This document shows positions 18,438-27,145 of a stretch of 64,000 nucleotides of DNA, piece by piece. A model generated the notes under the pieces. That model was given only the letters and a program-made list of their open reading frames with translations. It was not told the DNA's origin and searched no databases. Location of the stretch: positions 62,001-126,000 of the forward strand of contig NZ_RXHQ01000005.1 in NCBI RefSeq assembly GCF_004138105.1, read 5' to 3'. Positions within the stretch are counted from its first letter, which is position 1. Each line of letters opens with the position of its first letter. This stretch comes from Xylanivirga thermophila. GTDB lineage: Bacteria > Bacillota > Clostridia > Caldicoprobacterales > Xylanivirgaceae. The translations under genes and the position numbers were made by a program.

Positions 18438-18470
18438 TTAGCCGTGGGAAAGATTGTTTCCTATGGCTAA
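18438..18470. promoter_or_regulatory. Inverted repeat between feoA and the DtxR-type gene
   Basis: Arms 18438-18451 and 18457-18470 (TTAGCC...GGAAA and TTTCC...GGCTAA) match at 12 of 14 positions around a 5-base centre, and the two differences are G-U compatible. It lies in the divergent intergenic region with no T-run, so an operator, or an RNA hairpin in the regulator's leader, is more likely than a terminator. Confidence 0.55.
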
Positions 18471-18546
18471 TATATGAGATATGTATTTGAGTTGTTACAT
18501 ATATTTATATAAGTAGGGAAATAAAATATAAAGGTTGGGTTTGATA

Positions 18547-19053
18547 ATGGTGAATAACGATGAATTTTATACAGTTAGGGGTTATGAGATATTAAAACAG
18601 GAAAAAGAAGTATTGACATCTAGCATGGAAGACTACCTTGAGATGATATATAGATATTATGAAAAGGAAGGATATATAAGAATAAACATTTTGGCAGATC
18701 TTTTAAATGTTCAGGCATCATCTGCAACGAAGGTAGTACAAAAATTGTCATCTGTAGGTTTAGTGGATTATCAAAAATATGGTGCGGTGAAATTGACTGA
18801 ACGGGGTGAAGAGATAGGATCCTTTCTTCTTAAAAGACACAAGGCAATAGAGATTTTTCTAAAAAATCTGGGGGTAGAAGAGAACATACTTATGGATACG
18901 GAAATGATAGAGCATGGTATAAGTGTGGAAACCCTAAACAGTATCTTATTATTTAATCAATTTTTCGATCAGCATCCGGAAATAGTTGATCTATATTATG
19001 AGTTTAGAAAAAAGAATAATATTCCTCTATCTGGAGATGCTTTTATTTTATAG
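18547..19053 (+). CDS. DtxR/MntR-family metal-dependent regulator
   Basis: About 168 residues. The N-terminal winged helix contains SSMEDYLEMIYRYYE, IRINILADLLNVQASSATKVVQKL (quoted in parts) and the wing YGAVKLTERG. A dimerisation/metal domain follows, with LLKRHKAIEIFLKNLG and EMIEHGIS carrying the expected Glu/His ligands. There is no SH3-like third domain. In this family Fe(II) or Mn(II) binding drives repression of metal uptake genes. Its position opposite feoAB suggests feo is a target. The ATG at 18547 is preferred over upstream TTG codons that overlap the AAAGG ribosome site. Confidence 0.85.
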   Translation: MVNNDEFYTVRGYEILKQEKEVLTSSMEDYLEMIYRYYEKEGYIRINILADLLNVQASSATKVVQKLSSVGLVDYQKYGAVKLTERGEEIGSFLLKRHKAIEIFLKNLGVEENILMDTEMIEHGISVETLNSILLFNQFFDQHPEIVDLYYEFRKKNNIPLSGDAFIL

Positions 19054-19177
19054 AAAAGTATAATTCATGTGTCCCTTTATTGTTTATTTTATTATATTTT
19101 GTCTTGTGGAATAATAATATATAAGTACAGGAACAATAAATTAAAGTAGCTTAAAAGAATGATATGAGGTGAATGGC

Positions 19178-19678
19178 ATGGAGGATATTAGTAATATGAT
19201 CCAGCGTTTAAACTATACAGAGGAAGAAAAGTGCAAGGCATATGAACGTTTGGAATATATTATAGGGCAGGCTATAGAGGAGATACTTAATATATTATAT
19301 GATCTGTATCCCTCTTTAAAAAAGGATGATATGACCGTTCGAAATTATAAGGGGGATGTATTCAGTGTAGAACAGGGTATTATGGTGTATCATAAAGGTA
19401 TAGAGGAGAAGATTGTGCTAAATCAGGATAAAAAGCTTATATACTATAATGCTACAAACAGTGAACTTATAACACATGAAATGACCTCTGAAGAGCTTTT
19501 AAATGAAGTGGGTTTTGAGAAGGTATATATCAATATAAAACAGCTGGTAAGGGATAGGATACGTATGAACAATGAAGAAATTTTAAACTATCGCAATCAA
19601 GCCAGCAAGACCGAGTTGTATGTAGGAGAACTCAAACGGGATTGTAAATATGTGGCTCAAATGCAAAATGGTATTTAA
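19178..19678 (+). CDS. Conserved-looking protein, unknown function
   Basis: About 166 residues, soluble, with an N-terminal helical part (ISNMIQRLNYTEEEKCKAYERL) given here only in outline and a C-terminal helical segment after NIKQLVRDRIRM. No signal peptide, membrane segment or known motif is seen. The ATG at 19178 has GAGGTG 6 bases upstream, while the longer GTG start overlaps that site. It lies downstream of the DtxR-type gene but 125 bases away. Confidence 0.6.
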   Translation: MEDISNMIQRLNYTEEEKCKAYERLEYIIGQAIEEILNILYDLYPSLKKDDMTVRNYKGDVFSVEQGIMVYHKGIEEKIVLNQDKKLIYYNATNSELITHEMTSEELLNEVGFEKVYINIKQLVRDRIRMNNEEILNYRNQASKTELYVGELKRDCKYVAQMQNGI

Positions 19679-19679
19679 T

Positions 19680-19717
19680 AGGAATAGGGGAAGCAAATAT
19701 TTGCTTCCCCTATTCCT
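19680..19717. terminator. 38-bp perfect palindrome, likely terminator
   Basis: AGGAATAGGGGAAGCAAAT is followed directly by its exact reverse complement. It sits between convergent genes. No clear T-run is present on either side, so it may instead protect mRNA 3' ends. Confidence 0.6.
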
Positions 19718-19718
19718 G

Positions 19719-20108
19719 TTATGATTCTTGCCTACTTTTGTCCCAAAAGATATAAAATATTAGAGCTATATATATTGTTAAAGTAATAGATATTAATTTG
19801 ATATTACTTAATACTATTGTAGTTAGATAAGGAAATACAAATGCAAGTATTATAAGTAATATATTAATTATAATACCTAATATTAATGCCTTTTTGATAA
19901 AATCATTTTTCTTATTAGATAGGACAGTATACATTAGTGAAAAAAGACATATTCCGTATATTAAACTAATTAAGATATCTATAATAAATTGCTGGCTATA
20001 ATTAATAGTTTCGTTATAAGGAAATATGGAAGGTAGCAAAAATATTAATATTAGAGGGATAAATATCATTATTAGGATGGAAATTAGCACTTTTTGATTA
20101 TCTTTCAT
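19719..20108 (-). CDS. Four-helix membrane protein, unknown function
   Basis: 129 residues with four hydrophobic segments (ILIMIFIPLILIFLLPSIF, IDILISLIYGICLFSLMYTV, ILGIIINILLIILAFVFPYL, ISITLTIYIALIFYIF) and a charged tail. A GGGGAG ribosome site lies before the ATG. No family is recognised and it stands alone. Confidence 0.6.
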   Translation of the reverse strand: MKDNQKVLISILIMIFIPLILIFLLPSIFPYNETINYSQQFIIDILISLIYGICLFSLMYTVLSNKKNDFIKKALILGIIINILLIILAFVFPYLTTIVLSNIKLISITLTIYIALIFYIFWDKSRQES

Positions 20109-20340
20109 ATTTATTCTCCCCTTTTTAAAAATTTAATTTGGGGTTTTCCTAATTATCTATATAATAGCATATTTTAGAATTACGTCAATAGTATATATAA
20201 TAATTTTAACTATTTATACAAATAAAAGTATAATAGTCATAAAAGTAATATATATATATCTTATTTCTATAAAATATATTATAATTTTAATATACTATTA
20301 TATAAATAGAATAAGGCAGAATTGTAAAGGGGGTGTACAT

Positions 20341-20706
20341 ATGGTAGATAAGGAACGATTGAATGCTTTGAGTAAGTGGGGTGGCTTTGTAGGTGTTATG
20401 ACCATAATAAGCGGTATAATATCTGCCCTTATAGGTGTTTTTGCATTTGTAGTAGGTGCAATACCCGGTATCATAACTATTATTCTTGGTGTAAAACTGA
20501 TAAATGCCAGGGCCCAGGCAGATGCCCTGATTTCTGCAAATATTGAGGGGGAGCAAAATTTAAATGTTTTGTTTGATCATCTAAATGGTTATTTCAAGAT
20601 ACAAGGTATCCTTATAATCGTATCCCTTGTGTTATTGGTTATAAGCATTATAGTCGCTTTTGCAACTGGATTTAATTTTTTTGATTCTTTGACTACTCCG
20701 CTTTAA
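20341..20706 (+). CDS. DUF5362-like membrane protein
   Basis: 121 residues. A short charged N-terminus (VDKERLNALSKWGGF) leads into two or three hydrophobic segments around AFVVGAIPGIITIILGVKLINA. An amphipathic stretch and a final helix (ILIIVSLVLLVISIIVAFATG) follow. The overall pattern resembles DUF5362. AAAGGGGG precedes the ATG. Function is unknown. Confidence 0.65.
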   Translation: MVDKERLNALSKWGGFVGVMTIISGIISALIGVFAFVVGAIPGIITIILGVKLINARAQADALISANIEGEQNLNVLFDHLNGYFKIQGILIIVSLVLLVISIIVAFATGFNFFDSLTTPL

Positions 20707-20745
20707 ATAAAAAGGCATGGACTTAAAGTCCATGCTTTTTTATTT
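20706..20745. terminator. Bidirectional terminator
   Basis: Stem AAAAAGGCATGGACT/AGTCCATGCTTTTTT with one G-U pair and a short loop, between the DUF5362-like gene and the convergent superoxide reductase gene. Confidence 0.85.
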
Positions 20746-20751
20746 AAAGCC

Positions 20752-21126
20752 TTATTCTATTGTTATTTTAACGCTGTTTCCCCATAGTCCATGTATATTG
20801 CAATAACTAAGGGCATATAGCGTACCTGATTTTTCTAATTTAATATTTGCAAGTCCAGCGGGCTCGGTAAATGCATTGCCCTCGCCGTGGGCTCTAAAAT
20901 CAAAAGTGGCCATGTGTACAGGAAACTTTCCGTCCTCAGGCAAATAAAACAATTTAATCCATTCTATATGGTGTTCAAATGTATTTGGGTGGGGTACTGC
21001 ATCTCCAATAGATACTTTAACATCAAATGCTTCTCCCGCCTTTACCGTTTCAGGTGCATGAATTACAGGTACATGTTTTTCACCTTTCCAATCACCTATC
21101 TGTATAAACTGTCCAAATGAATCCAT
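20752..21126 (-). CDS. Superoxide reductase (neelaredoxin / class II desulfoferrodoxin)
   Basis: About 124 residues. It reduces superoxide to peroxide in anaerobes. The Fe(His)4Cys ligands are visible: His in EKHVPV, HPNTFEHHIEW and the C-terminal CNIHGLWG with its Cys and His. There is no N-terminal desulforedoxin domain, so it is the one-iron form. The ATG at 21124-21126 (MDSFGQF) has GAAGGAGG upstream; a longer frame overlaps that site. No rubredoxin partner is adjacent. Confidence 0.9.
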   Translation of the reverse strand: MDSFGQFIQIGDWKGEKHVPVIHAPETVKAGEAFDVKVSIGDAVPHPNTFEHHIEWIKLFYLPEDGKFPVHMATFDFRAHGEGNAFTEPAGLANIKLEKSGTLYALSYCNIHGLWGNSVKITIE

Positions 21127-21255
21127 TTTATATAATCCTCCTTCATAATTTACTTTCCTTTCCATTGTTATATATACCCCTATAAAAGGAGTATAATCAA
21201 TAATTTTTGTTTTGAAGGGGATAAATATAGGTACAAATAAAATTTAGAAGGGGAT

Positions 21256-22425
21256 ATGATGAATAGAATAATAATTAAAGGTGGAGAGATCTATCCCATA
21301 ATATCAGATAAGTTCTGCGGTGATATATATGTGGAGGATGGCCGTATAACAGGCATATATGCAAGAGGACAGGAAATACCTGATTTTGATGGTGCGATTA
21401 CATATGATGTTTCGGGATGCTGTGTAGTACCAGGATTGATAGATGCTCATACCCATTTGGGCATATTTGAAGAGTGTACGGGGAAAATTGGGCAGGATAA
21501 CAATGAAACATCATATCCGGTAACACCTGAGGTAAGGGGGTTAGATGGCATAAATCCCAATGATATAGGTTTTACAGATGCACTCAGGGCGGGAGTTACT
21601 ACGGTTATGAGCGGTCCTGGAAGTAATAATGCTGTAGGCGGGCTCAATATAGCTATGAAAACGTATGGCAGTATAATAGATAAGATGGTCATAAAAAGTC
21701 CTGCAGGGCTTAAAATTGCATTTGGGGAAAATCCCTTTACCATATATGGTGAAAGAAATATGGCACCTGTTACTCGCATGGGTGTAATGTCACTTATTCG
21801 GGCTATGTTCATGCGTACCCAGGATTATAAACGTTTAAAGGAGAAAGGACATATAAAATACCGGGATATGGGTATGGAACATGTATTGTTGGCTCTTGAT
21901 GGGGATATTCCTGTAAGGGCCCATGCACATAGGGCCGACGATATGGTAAGTGCTATTAGGCTCAAAGATGAATTTAATTTTCAACTCATAATAGAGCATG
22001 GAACGGAGGCCCATCTTATAAAGGAATATCTAAGGGAGAAAAATGTAGCCGTGGCAATAGGGCCTATGCTGACGCCTAGAGTAAAGATGGAGTTAAAGAA
22101 CAGAAGCTATGATACTGCAGTAGAACTTGCCAGGGCGGGAGTTAAGATTGCCATTATGACCGATCATCCATATAATTCAGTAGATCAGCTGCGTATTGTA
22201 GCTATACTTGCCTGTAGGCAGGGTTTGCCTCAGAATATAGCACTACAGGCTATTACCATAAATCCTGCCAGTATGCTTAGAATAGACGATAGGGTAGGGA
22301 CATTGGAACTGGGAAAAGATGCCGATATAGTGGTTTTGGATGGTCCTCCCCTTGATATAAATTCCCATGTAAAAATTGTATTTGTGGAGGGTAAAATGGC
22401 ATTTAATGGTGATAGTGATTTGTAA
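21256..22425 (+). CDS. Amidohydrolase (imidazolonepropionase-like)
   Basis: 389 residues of the metal-dependent amidohydrolase superfamily. The first metal site is GLIDAHTHLG, a second His pair is in PVRAHAHRADD, another His is in IIEHGTEAHL, and the final Asp is in IMTDHPYNS. The C-terminal composite domain ends with GTLELGKDADIVVLDG. The sequence resembles the COG1228 group; the substrate is unknown. Two adjacent ATGs (21256, 21259) are both usable. Confidence 0.85.
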   Translation: MMNRIIIKGGEIYPIISDKFCGDIYVEDGRITGIYARGQEIPDFDGAITYDVSGCCVVPGLIDAHTHLGIFEECTGKIGQDNNETSYPVTPEVRGLDGINPNDIGFTDALRAGVTTVMSGPGSNNAVGGLNIAMKTYGSIIDKMVIKSPAGLKIAFGENPFTIYGERNMAPVTRMGVMSLIRAMFMRTQDYKRLKEKGHIKYRDMGMEHVLLALDGDIPVRAHAHRADDMVSAIRLKDEFNFQLIIEHGTEAHLIKEYLREKNVAVAIGPMLTPRVKMELKNRSYDTAVELARAGVKIAIMTDHPYNSVDQLRIVAILACRQGLPQNIALQAITINPASMLRIDDRVGTLELGKDADIVVLDGPPLDINSHVKIVFVEGKMAFNGDSDL

Positions 22426-22605
22426 TAAAAAAATATTGCTATAAAATTTATGCAATACTCCCATGTGTTCTCTAGGTTATATCAGTTATATTGTTATATT
22501 TATTTTAAATTGCAAATTGACGTAAAGCTCGAAAGCGTCTTGAAATAAACCGCTATACAAGGTAAAATGAAGGAATAAAGGGACAAACAAAAGGAGGAAA
22601 AACGG

Positions 22606-23832
22606 ATGAGTAATGTATTTGATACCCTGAAGGAGAGGGGATTTATAGCTCAGACGACGCATGAAGACGAAATAAGAGAACTTTTAGAAAATGAAAATGT
22701 TACATTTTATACAGGTTTTGATCCTACGGCTGACAGTCTGCATGTAGGTCATTTTGTACAGGTAATGGCAATGTCCCATCTTCAAAAGGCAGGACATCGT
22801 CCAATAGTATTGGTAGGTGGAGGAACCGGTATGATAGGGGATCCCTCTGGTAGAACCGATATGCGCAAGATGATGAATCGTGAGATGGTAGATCACAATG
22901 TGCAGGCCTTTAAAAAACAACTGTCGAAATTTCTGGATTTTTCAGATGATAAGGCCATAATAGTAGATAATGCCGATTGGCTTTTAAATCTCAATTATAT
23001 AGAGTTTTTAAGGGAAATTGGTGTCCATTTTTCAGTAAATCGTATGCTTACTGCTGAATGCTTTAAAAGCAGGCTGGAGAGAGGTTTATCATTTTTGGAA
23101 TTTAACTATATGCTCATGCAGAGCTATGATTTTCTAGAGCTCTATAGGAGATATGGCTGCAGATTGGAACTAGGTGGAGATGACCAGTGGTCCAATATAA
23201 TATCAGGTGCCGATTTAGTTAGAAGGGTAGAAGGAGCATCTGCCTATGGTATGACTTTTGCCCTATTAACCACAAGTGAAGGCAAGAAGATGGGCAAGAC
23301 CATGGCGGGGGCTGTGTGGTTGGATCCTGAAAAAACATCGCCCTATGATTTTTATCAATATTGGAGAAATGTTGACGACGCTGATGTGGAAAAATGTTTG
23401 GCATTACTTACGTTTCTGCCTATGGATGAAGTAAAGAGGCTCGGTAACTTACCTGGTGAAAAGAAAAATGGGGCAAAACGGATACTTGCATTTGAGGTTA
23501 CCAAAATGGTGCATGGGGAAGAAGAGGCACAAAAGGCACAGGATGCTGCAGATGCTTTGTTTAGCGGTGGAGGAGATGCTTCTGCAATTCCTAGTACTGA
23601 AGTGACAATCGAGGCTTTTAAGGATAATGCCAATATATTGGATCTTCTCATATTAGCTGGACTTGTATCTTCAAAAGGTGAAGGGCGTAGACTGGTAAAT
23701 CAGGGTGGAGTATACTTAAATAATGAAAGAGTTGAGGATATAGGGTATATAGCTACTGAGGATGATGTGGAAGATGGCGCGATACTTTTAAGAAAGGGTA
23801 AAAAAACATATCACAAAATAATAATAAAATAA
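22606..23832 (+). CDS. tyrS: Tyrosyl-tRNA synthetase
   Basis: 408 residues, class I. The HIGH-type motif is HVGHF (near residue 48), the KMSKS-type loop is KKMGKT and the tyrosine site is in GGDDQW. A C-terminal S4-like RNA-binding domain contains [16 protein letters not shown]. The Shine-Dalgarno site AAAGGAGG is strong. The 180-base leader shows no T-box sequence, so T-box control of this copy is not supported. Confidence 0.95.
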   Translation: MSNVFDTLKERGFIAQTTHEDEIRELLENENVTFYTGFDPTADSLHVGHFVQVMAMSHLQKAGHRPIVLVGGGTGMIGDPSGRTDMRKMMNREMVDHNVQAFKKQLSKFLDFSDDKAIIVDNADWLLNLNYIEFLREIGVHFSVNRMLTAECFKSRLERGLSFLEFNYMLMQSYDFLELYRRYGCRLELGGDDQWSNIISGADLVRRVEGASAYGMTFALLTTSEGKKMGKTMAGAVWLDPEKTSPYDFYQYWRNVDDADVEKCLALLTFLPMDEVKRLGNLPGEKKNGAKRILAFEVTKMVHGEEEAQKAQDAADALFSGGGDASAIPSTEVTIEAFKDNANILDLLILAGLVSSKGEGRRLVNQGGVYLNNERVEDIGYIATEDDVEDGAILLRKGKKTYHKIIIK

Positions 23833-23841
23833 GGGATGGAT

Positions 23842-24987
23842 ATGAAGATAATATTGGCACCGGATTCGTTTAAAGGGAGTCTAACCTCCATGCAAGCTAT
23901 ATCCATAATAAAAAAGGCTGCAATAAAATATTTCCCTTATGCCAATATAGTAGAACTTCCAATAGCAGATGGTGGGGAAGGTACTGTAGAAGCATTAGTA
24001 GAGGCATTGCATGGAGAATATAGAGATGTTGTTACTATGGATCCCATAGGGCGAAAAATTAAAGTCGTATATGGTATAGTAAATGGGGATACGGCAGTTA
24101 TAGAGACTGCAGCAGCTTCCGGATTGCCCCTTTTATCTAGCGAAGAGCGAAATCCACTCTATACTTCGACCTATGGTACAGGTGAGATTATAAAAGCGGT
24201 ACTTGATGATGGTCTAAGAAAATTCATAATAGGCATAGGTGGAAGTGCTACAAATGATGGTGGCATGGGCGTAGCCACTGCTTTGGGTATTAACTTTCTA
24301 GACAAAAATGGAAATAAGCTAAAGCCCATTGGGGAAAATCTTCAAAGTGTCCGGGATATAGATTTTGATGGATTGGATCCACGCATATCAGATAGCGATA
24401 TAGTGGTTATGTGTGATGTGCAAAATCCGCTTACAGGATCTAATGGAGCTACTTATGTCTATGGTAGGCAGAAGGGTGCTGACGATATAGCCCTTGATAT
24501 ACTCGAGCGAGGTATGGTTAATTATGCTGATGTTGTATATAAAAAACTTTGCATGGATAATAGAAATAAGGAAGGGGCGGGAGCTGCAGGTGGGCTAGGA
24601 TTTGCCCTTTCAGTATTTTTTGATGCTAAGCTAAAACCTGGTATAGAGGCCGTGCTAGATGCAGTGGATTTTGATAATTTGTTAAAGGACGCAGATTTAG
24701 TGATTACCGGAGAAGGAAGCATGGATGGACAGTCCATATTTGGCAAGGTACCAGTCGGTATTGCGAAGAGATGCAAAAGATATGGTGTACCGGTTTCAGC
24801 AATAGCAGGTGGCATGGGAAGGGATGCTGAAAAGCTTTACGATGTAGGTATAGGCAGTATAATTACTACTATAAACGGGAGTATGATGATAGACGAAGCT
24901 ATGGAGCGGGCAGAAGAGCTTATGTATTCTGCCGCAGATAGGATGCTAAGATTTATAAGAATGGGAATGAATATAAGAGGGATATGA
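23842..24987 (+). CDS. Glycerate kinase
   Basis: About 381 residues of the GarK/GlxK family, phosphorylating glycerate with ATP. It opens with the family-typical MKIILAPDSFKGSL. It contains LPIADGGEGTVEAL, IGGSATNDGGMGVATALG, GAGAAGGLGFAL and VITGEGSMDGQSIFGKVP. The ATG at 23842 is preferred because AAGGG lies 6 bases upstream and the protein then starts as in relatives. It lies directly behind tyrS, probably co-transcribed. Confidence 0.92.
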   Translation: MKIILAPDSFKGSLTSMQAISIIKKAAIKYFPYANIVELPIADGGEGTVEALVEALHGEYRDVVTMDPIGRKIKVVYGIVNGDTAVIETAAASGLPLLSSEERNPLYTSTYGTGEIIKAVLDDGLRKFIIGIGGSATNDGGMGVATALGINFLDKNGNKLKPIGENLQSVRDIDFDGLDPRISDSDIVVMCDVQNPLTGSNGATYVYGRQKGADDIALDILERGMVNYADVVYKKLCMDNRNKEGAGAAGGLGFALSVFFDAKLKPGIEAVLDAVDFDNLLKDADLVITGEGSMDGQSIFGKVPVGIAKRCKRYGVPVSAIAGGMGRDAEKLYDVGIGSIITTINGSMMIDEAMERAEELMYSAADRMLRFIRMGMNIRGI

Positions 24988-25010
24988 TGCTGCATCATAT
25001 CCCTCTTATA
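24972..25010 (+). terminator. Terminator of tyrS-glycerate kinase
   Basis: TATAAGAGGGATATGATGC and its reverse complement form a long hairpin that includes the glycerate kinase stop codon. Only moderate T-richness follows. Confidence 0.65.
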
Positions 25011-25074
25011 TCTGTAACTTATTCCTTTTTTAGTGCATCATACATCCTATATAATACAATATGGGATATTGGTG

Positions 25075-25103
25075 TTGACAATAGTATGTTAAAGATGTAT
25101 GTT
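25075..25103 (+). promoter_or_regulatory. sigma-A promoter of the hfs-like operon
   Basis: TTGACA (25075-25080), 17 bases, TATGTT (25098-25103). Predicted transcription start is about 25110, just upstream of a Rex-type operator. Confidence 0.7.
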
Positions 25104-25128
25104 TTTAGTGTTTTATAGAGGCAAACAT

Positions 25129-25146
25129 TTGTTAATAAATTAACGA
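25129..25146 (+). promoter_or_regulatory. Rex operator before the hfs-like operon
   Basis: TTGTTAATAAATTAACGA matches the Rex consensus TTGTTAA-N4-TTAACAA at 13 of 14 defined positions. It lies about 20 bases downstream of the predicted transcription start, a position where a repressor would block elongation or initiation. Confidence 0.75.
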
Positions 25147-25169
25147 TGGTTAGCAAGGGGGATTTTAGG

Positions 25170-25418
25170 ATGGTCATTATGGTATGCGTTGGTAGCTCTT
25201 GCCACTTAAAGGGTTCGTACGATATAATAAAGCGGCTGGAAAAACTTATAAAAGAGAATAATTTGGAGGATCAGGTAGAGCTTAAAGCCTCATTCTGCCT
25301 AGGACATTGTACAGAGGGTGTATCTACTGTGGTGGACGGGGGAATTGTTAATTCTTTAACAATAGACGGTGTAGAAGAATTCTTTAAAGAGAAGATTCTA
25401 GGGAGGTTGACCACATGA
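25170..25418 (+). CDS. hfsA: Thioredoxin-like [2Fe-2S] ferredoxin, hydrogenase operon
   Basis: About 82 residues. The NuoE/HndA-type [2Fe-2S] fold has Cys pairs in CVGSSCHLKG (C-x4-C) and CLGHCTEG (C-x3-C). It probably carries electrons to or from the adjacent hydrogenase-type protein. The ATG at 25170 has GGGGG 8 bases upstream; the longer frame from 25146 overlaps the Rex site and lacks a ribosome site. It overlaps the next gene by 4 bases. The symbol follows the resemblance of the whole cluster to hfsABCD of Thermoanaerobacterium. Confidence 0.8.
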   Translation: MVIMVCVGSSCHLKGSYDIIKRLEKLIKENNLEDQVELKASFCLGHCTEGVSTVVDGGIVNSLTIDGVEEFFKEKILGRLTT

Positions 25419-27145
25419 ATGTAATAAATTTCAAAGGTTCCAACTGTAAAAATTGTTATAAATGTGTAAGGGTATGCCCAGTTAAATCCATACGGGTAAA
25501 GGACGAGCAGGCTGAAATAATAAAGGAACAATGTGTGCTATGTGGAGCCTGTTTGTCTGCTTGTCATCAAAATGCCAAAAGCGTAAGAAATGATGTGCCA
25601 AAGGTAAAAAGACTTTTAAAAGATGGAAAGAAGACTGTGGTCAGCCTAGCGCCTTCTTTTATTGCTGCGTTTGAATATGACCATCCAGGGCAGGTAGTGT
25701 CTGCCCTTAAGCGCTTGGGATTTGACGAGGTGCAGGAAACTGCCATAGGAGCCCATTTAGTATCTAAAGAATACAAGCGCCTCATGGATAAAGGACGCAT
25801 GAAGAATATAATAACCAGTGCATGTCCCACTATAAATTTTTTAATAGAACAGTATTATCCAGACCTTATTCCATACTTGGCACCAGTTTTATCACCTATG
25901 TTAGCCCATGGAAAGCTTATAAAGCATAACTATGGATGGGATGATACCCATGTAGTATTTATAGGTCCTTGTATATCGAAAAAGGCAGAGGCTGATGATC
26001 ACCAAACGGAAGATGTAATAGATGGGGCACTTACATTTAAGGAATTGCTGGAATGGATGGATGAAGAGGGGATAAGCATAAAAGATGAAAAAGTAGAACC
26101 ATTTAAATCTATGGATGGATTGGATACCAGATGCTATCCCATACCAAGGGGGATATTGATGACTTTAAATGGTTCGGACAATGACATGAATGGATTCCAC
26201 AAAGCCAGTATAGATGGAATAGATCAATGTATGTATATGCTAGATGCCCTCAGAGAAGGACAGGTAAATGGGTATTTTATAGAGATGAATGCCTGCCTTG
26301 GAGGTTGCTTGAAGGGACCAGCCATGCCGAAATCTAATGGACAGTATTTTAGAATGAGACAGCAGCTTATAGAATATGCGGGGACAAATACAAAATATGG
26401 AGAATTTAGCATACCGGATTTTGACTGTGATATAAACTTGAGCAAGGTCTTTGTAGATAAGAGTATACATGAGGATATGCCCGATGAAGAGACCATTTCA
26501 AAAATACTTGCAAAGATAGGCAAAGTGACAAAGGATCAGGAACTAAATTGTGGTGCATGTGGCTATCCATCCTGTAGAGATAAGGCCATAGCTGTCTATC
26601 AAGGAAAGGCAGAGCTTTATATGTGCCTTCCATATATGAGGGAGAGGGCAGAATCTATGTCAAACGTCATAATAGGTTCTACACCAAACGTGATAATAGC
26701 AGTAGATGGCAATATGGAGATACAGGAGTTTAATGCTGCTGCTGAGAAGATGTTTGCAATGCCGAGGCAGATAGCAATGGGGAAAAAGATATATGAGTTA
26801 ATAGATGGCAGTGATTTTGAATATGTATACAGAACCCATCATCCCATAATAGACAAAAAGGTGGAATATACGGAATACGGCGTAATTACAGAGCAGAGCA
26901 TAGTATATGTAGAGGATCAGGCATTGCTGGTTGCCATTTTTAAGGATATAACAAAGGAGCAAAAACAGGCTGAACAAATATACAAGATGCGTATGGATAC
27001 GGCGGAGATGGCTCAGGATGTTATAGAAAAACAAATGATGGTGGCACAGGAGATTGCAAGTCTCCTAGGTGAAACCACGGCGCAGACTAAGGTGACTTTA
27101 AGCAAGCTGAAGGATCTTATACTTTATGATGGGGAGGATGGCTAA
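25415..27145 (+). CDS. hfsB: Sensory-type [FeFe] hydrogenase with PAS domain
   Basis: 576 residues. The N-terminus has two [4Fe-4S] ferredoxin motifs (CKNCYKCVRVCP and CVLCGACLSACH). The H-cluster domain follows (about 75-370). All four cluster cysteines are present: TSACP near residue 137, GPCISKKAEA near 184, and NACLGGC near 291-296. The first loop has Ala where catalytic enzymes have the proton-relay Cys (TSCCP). A further Fe-S motif (CGACGYPSC) lies near 379, a PAS domain near 420-510, and a helical tail ends the protein. These are features of group C / HydS hydrogen-sensing proteins. Its stop overlaps the start of a SpoIIE-type phosphatase (TAATG), its likely output partner. Confidence 0.88.
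   Translation: MNVINFKGSNCKNCYKCVRVCPVKSIRVKDEQAEIIKEQCVLCGACLSACHQNAKSVRNDVPKVKRLLKDGKKTVVSLAPSFIAAFEYDHPGQVVSALKRLGFDEVQETAIGAHLVSKEYKRLMDKGRMKNIITSACPTINFLIEQYYPDLIPYLAPVLSPMLAHGKLIKHNYGWDDTHVVFIGPCISKKAEADDHQTEDVIDGALTFKELLEWMDEEGISIKDEKVEPFKSMDGLDTRCYPIPRGILMTLNGSDNDMNGFHKASIDGIDQCMYMLDALREGQVNGYFIEMNACLGGCLKGPAMPKSNGQYFRMRQQLIEYAGTNTKYGEFSIPDFDCDINLSKVFVDKSIHEDMPDEETISKILAKIGKVTKDQELNCGACGYPSCRDKAIAVYQGKAELYMCLPYMRERAESMSNVIIGSTPNVIIAVDGNMEIQEFNAAAEKMFAMPRQIAMGKKIYELIDGSDFEYVYRTHHPIIDKKVEYTEYGVITEQSIVYVEDQALLVAIFKDITKEQKQAEQIYKMRMDTAEMAQDVIEKQMMVAQEIASLLGETTAQTKVTLSKLKDLILYDGEDG

Noticed and set aside
22426-22605. T-box leader for tyrS
   Set aside because: The interval is only 180 bases and lacks the conserved T-box sequence and a terminator before the gene.
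25415-27145. Ordinary catalytic hydrogenase call for the first hydrogenase gene
   Set aside because: The first cluster loop reads TSACP rather than TSCCP and a PAS domain follows, so a sensory role is better supported.
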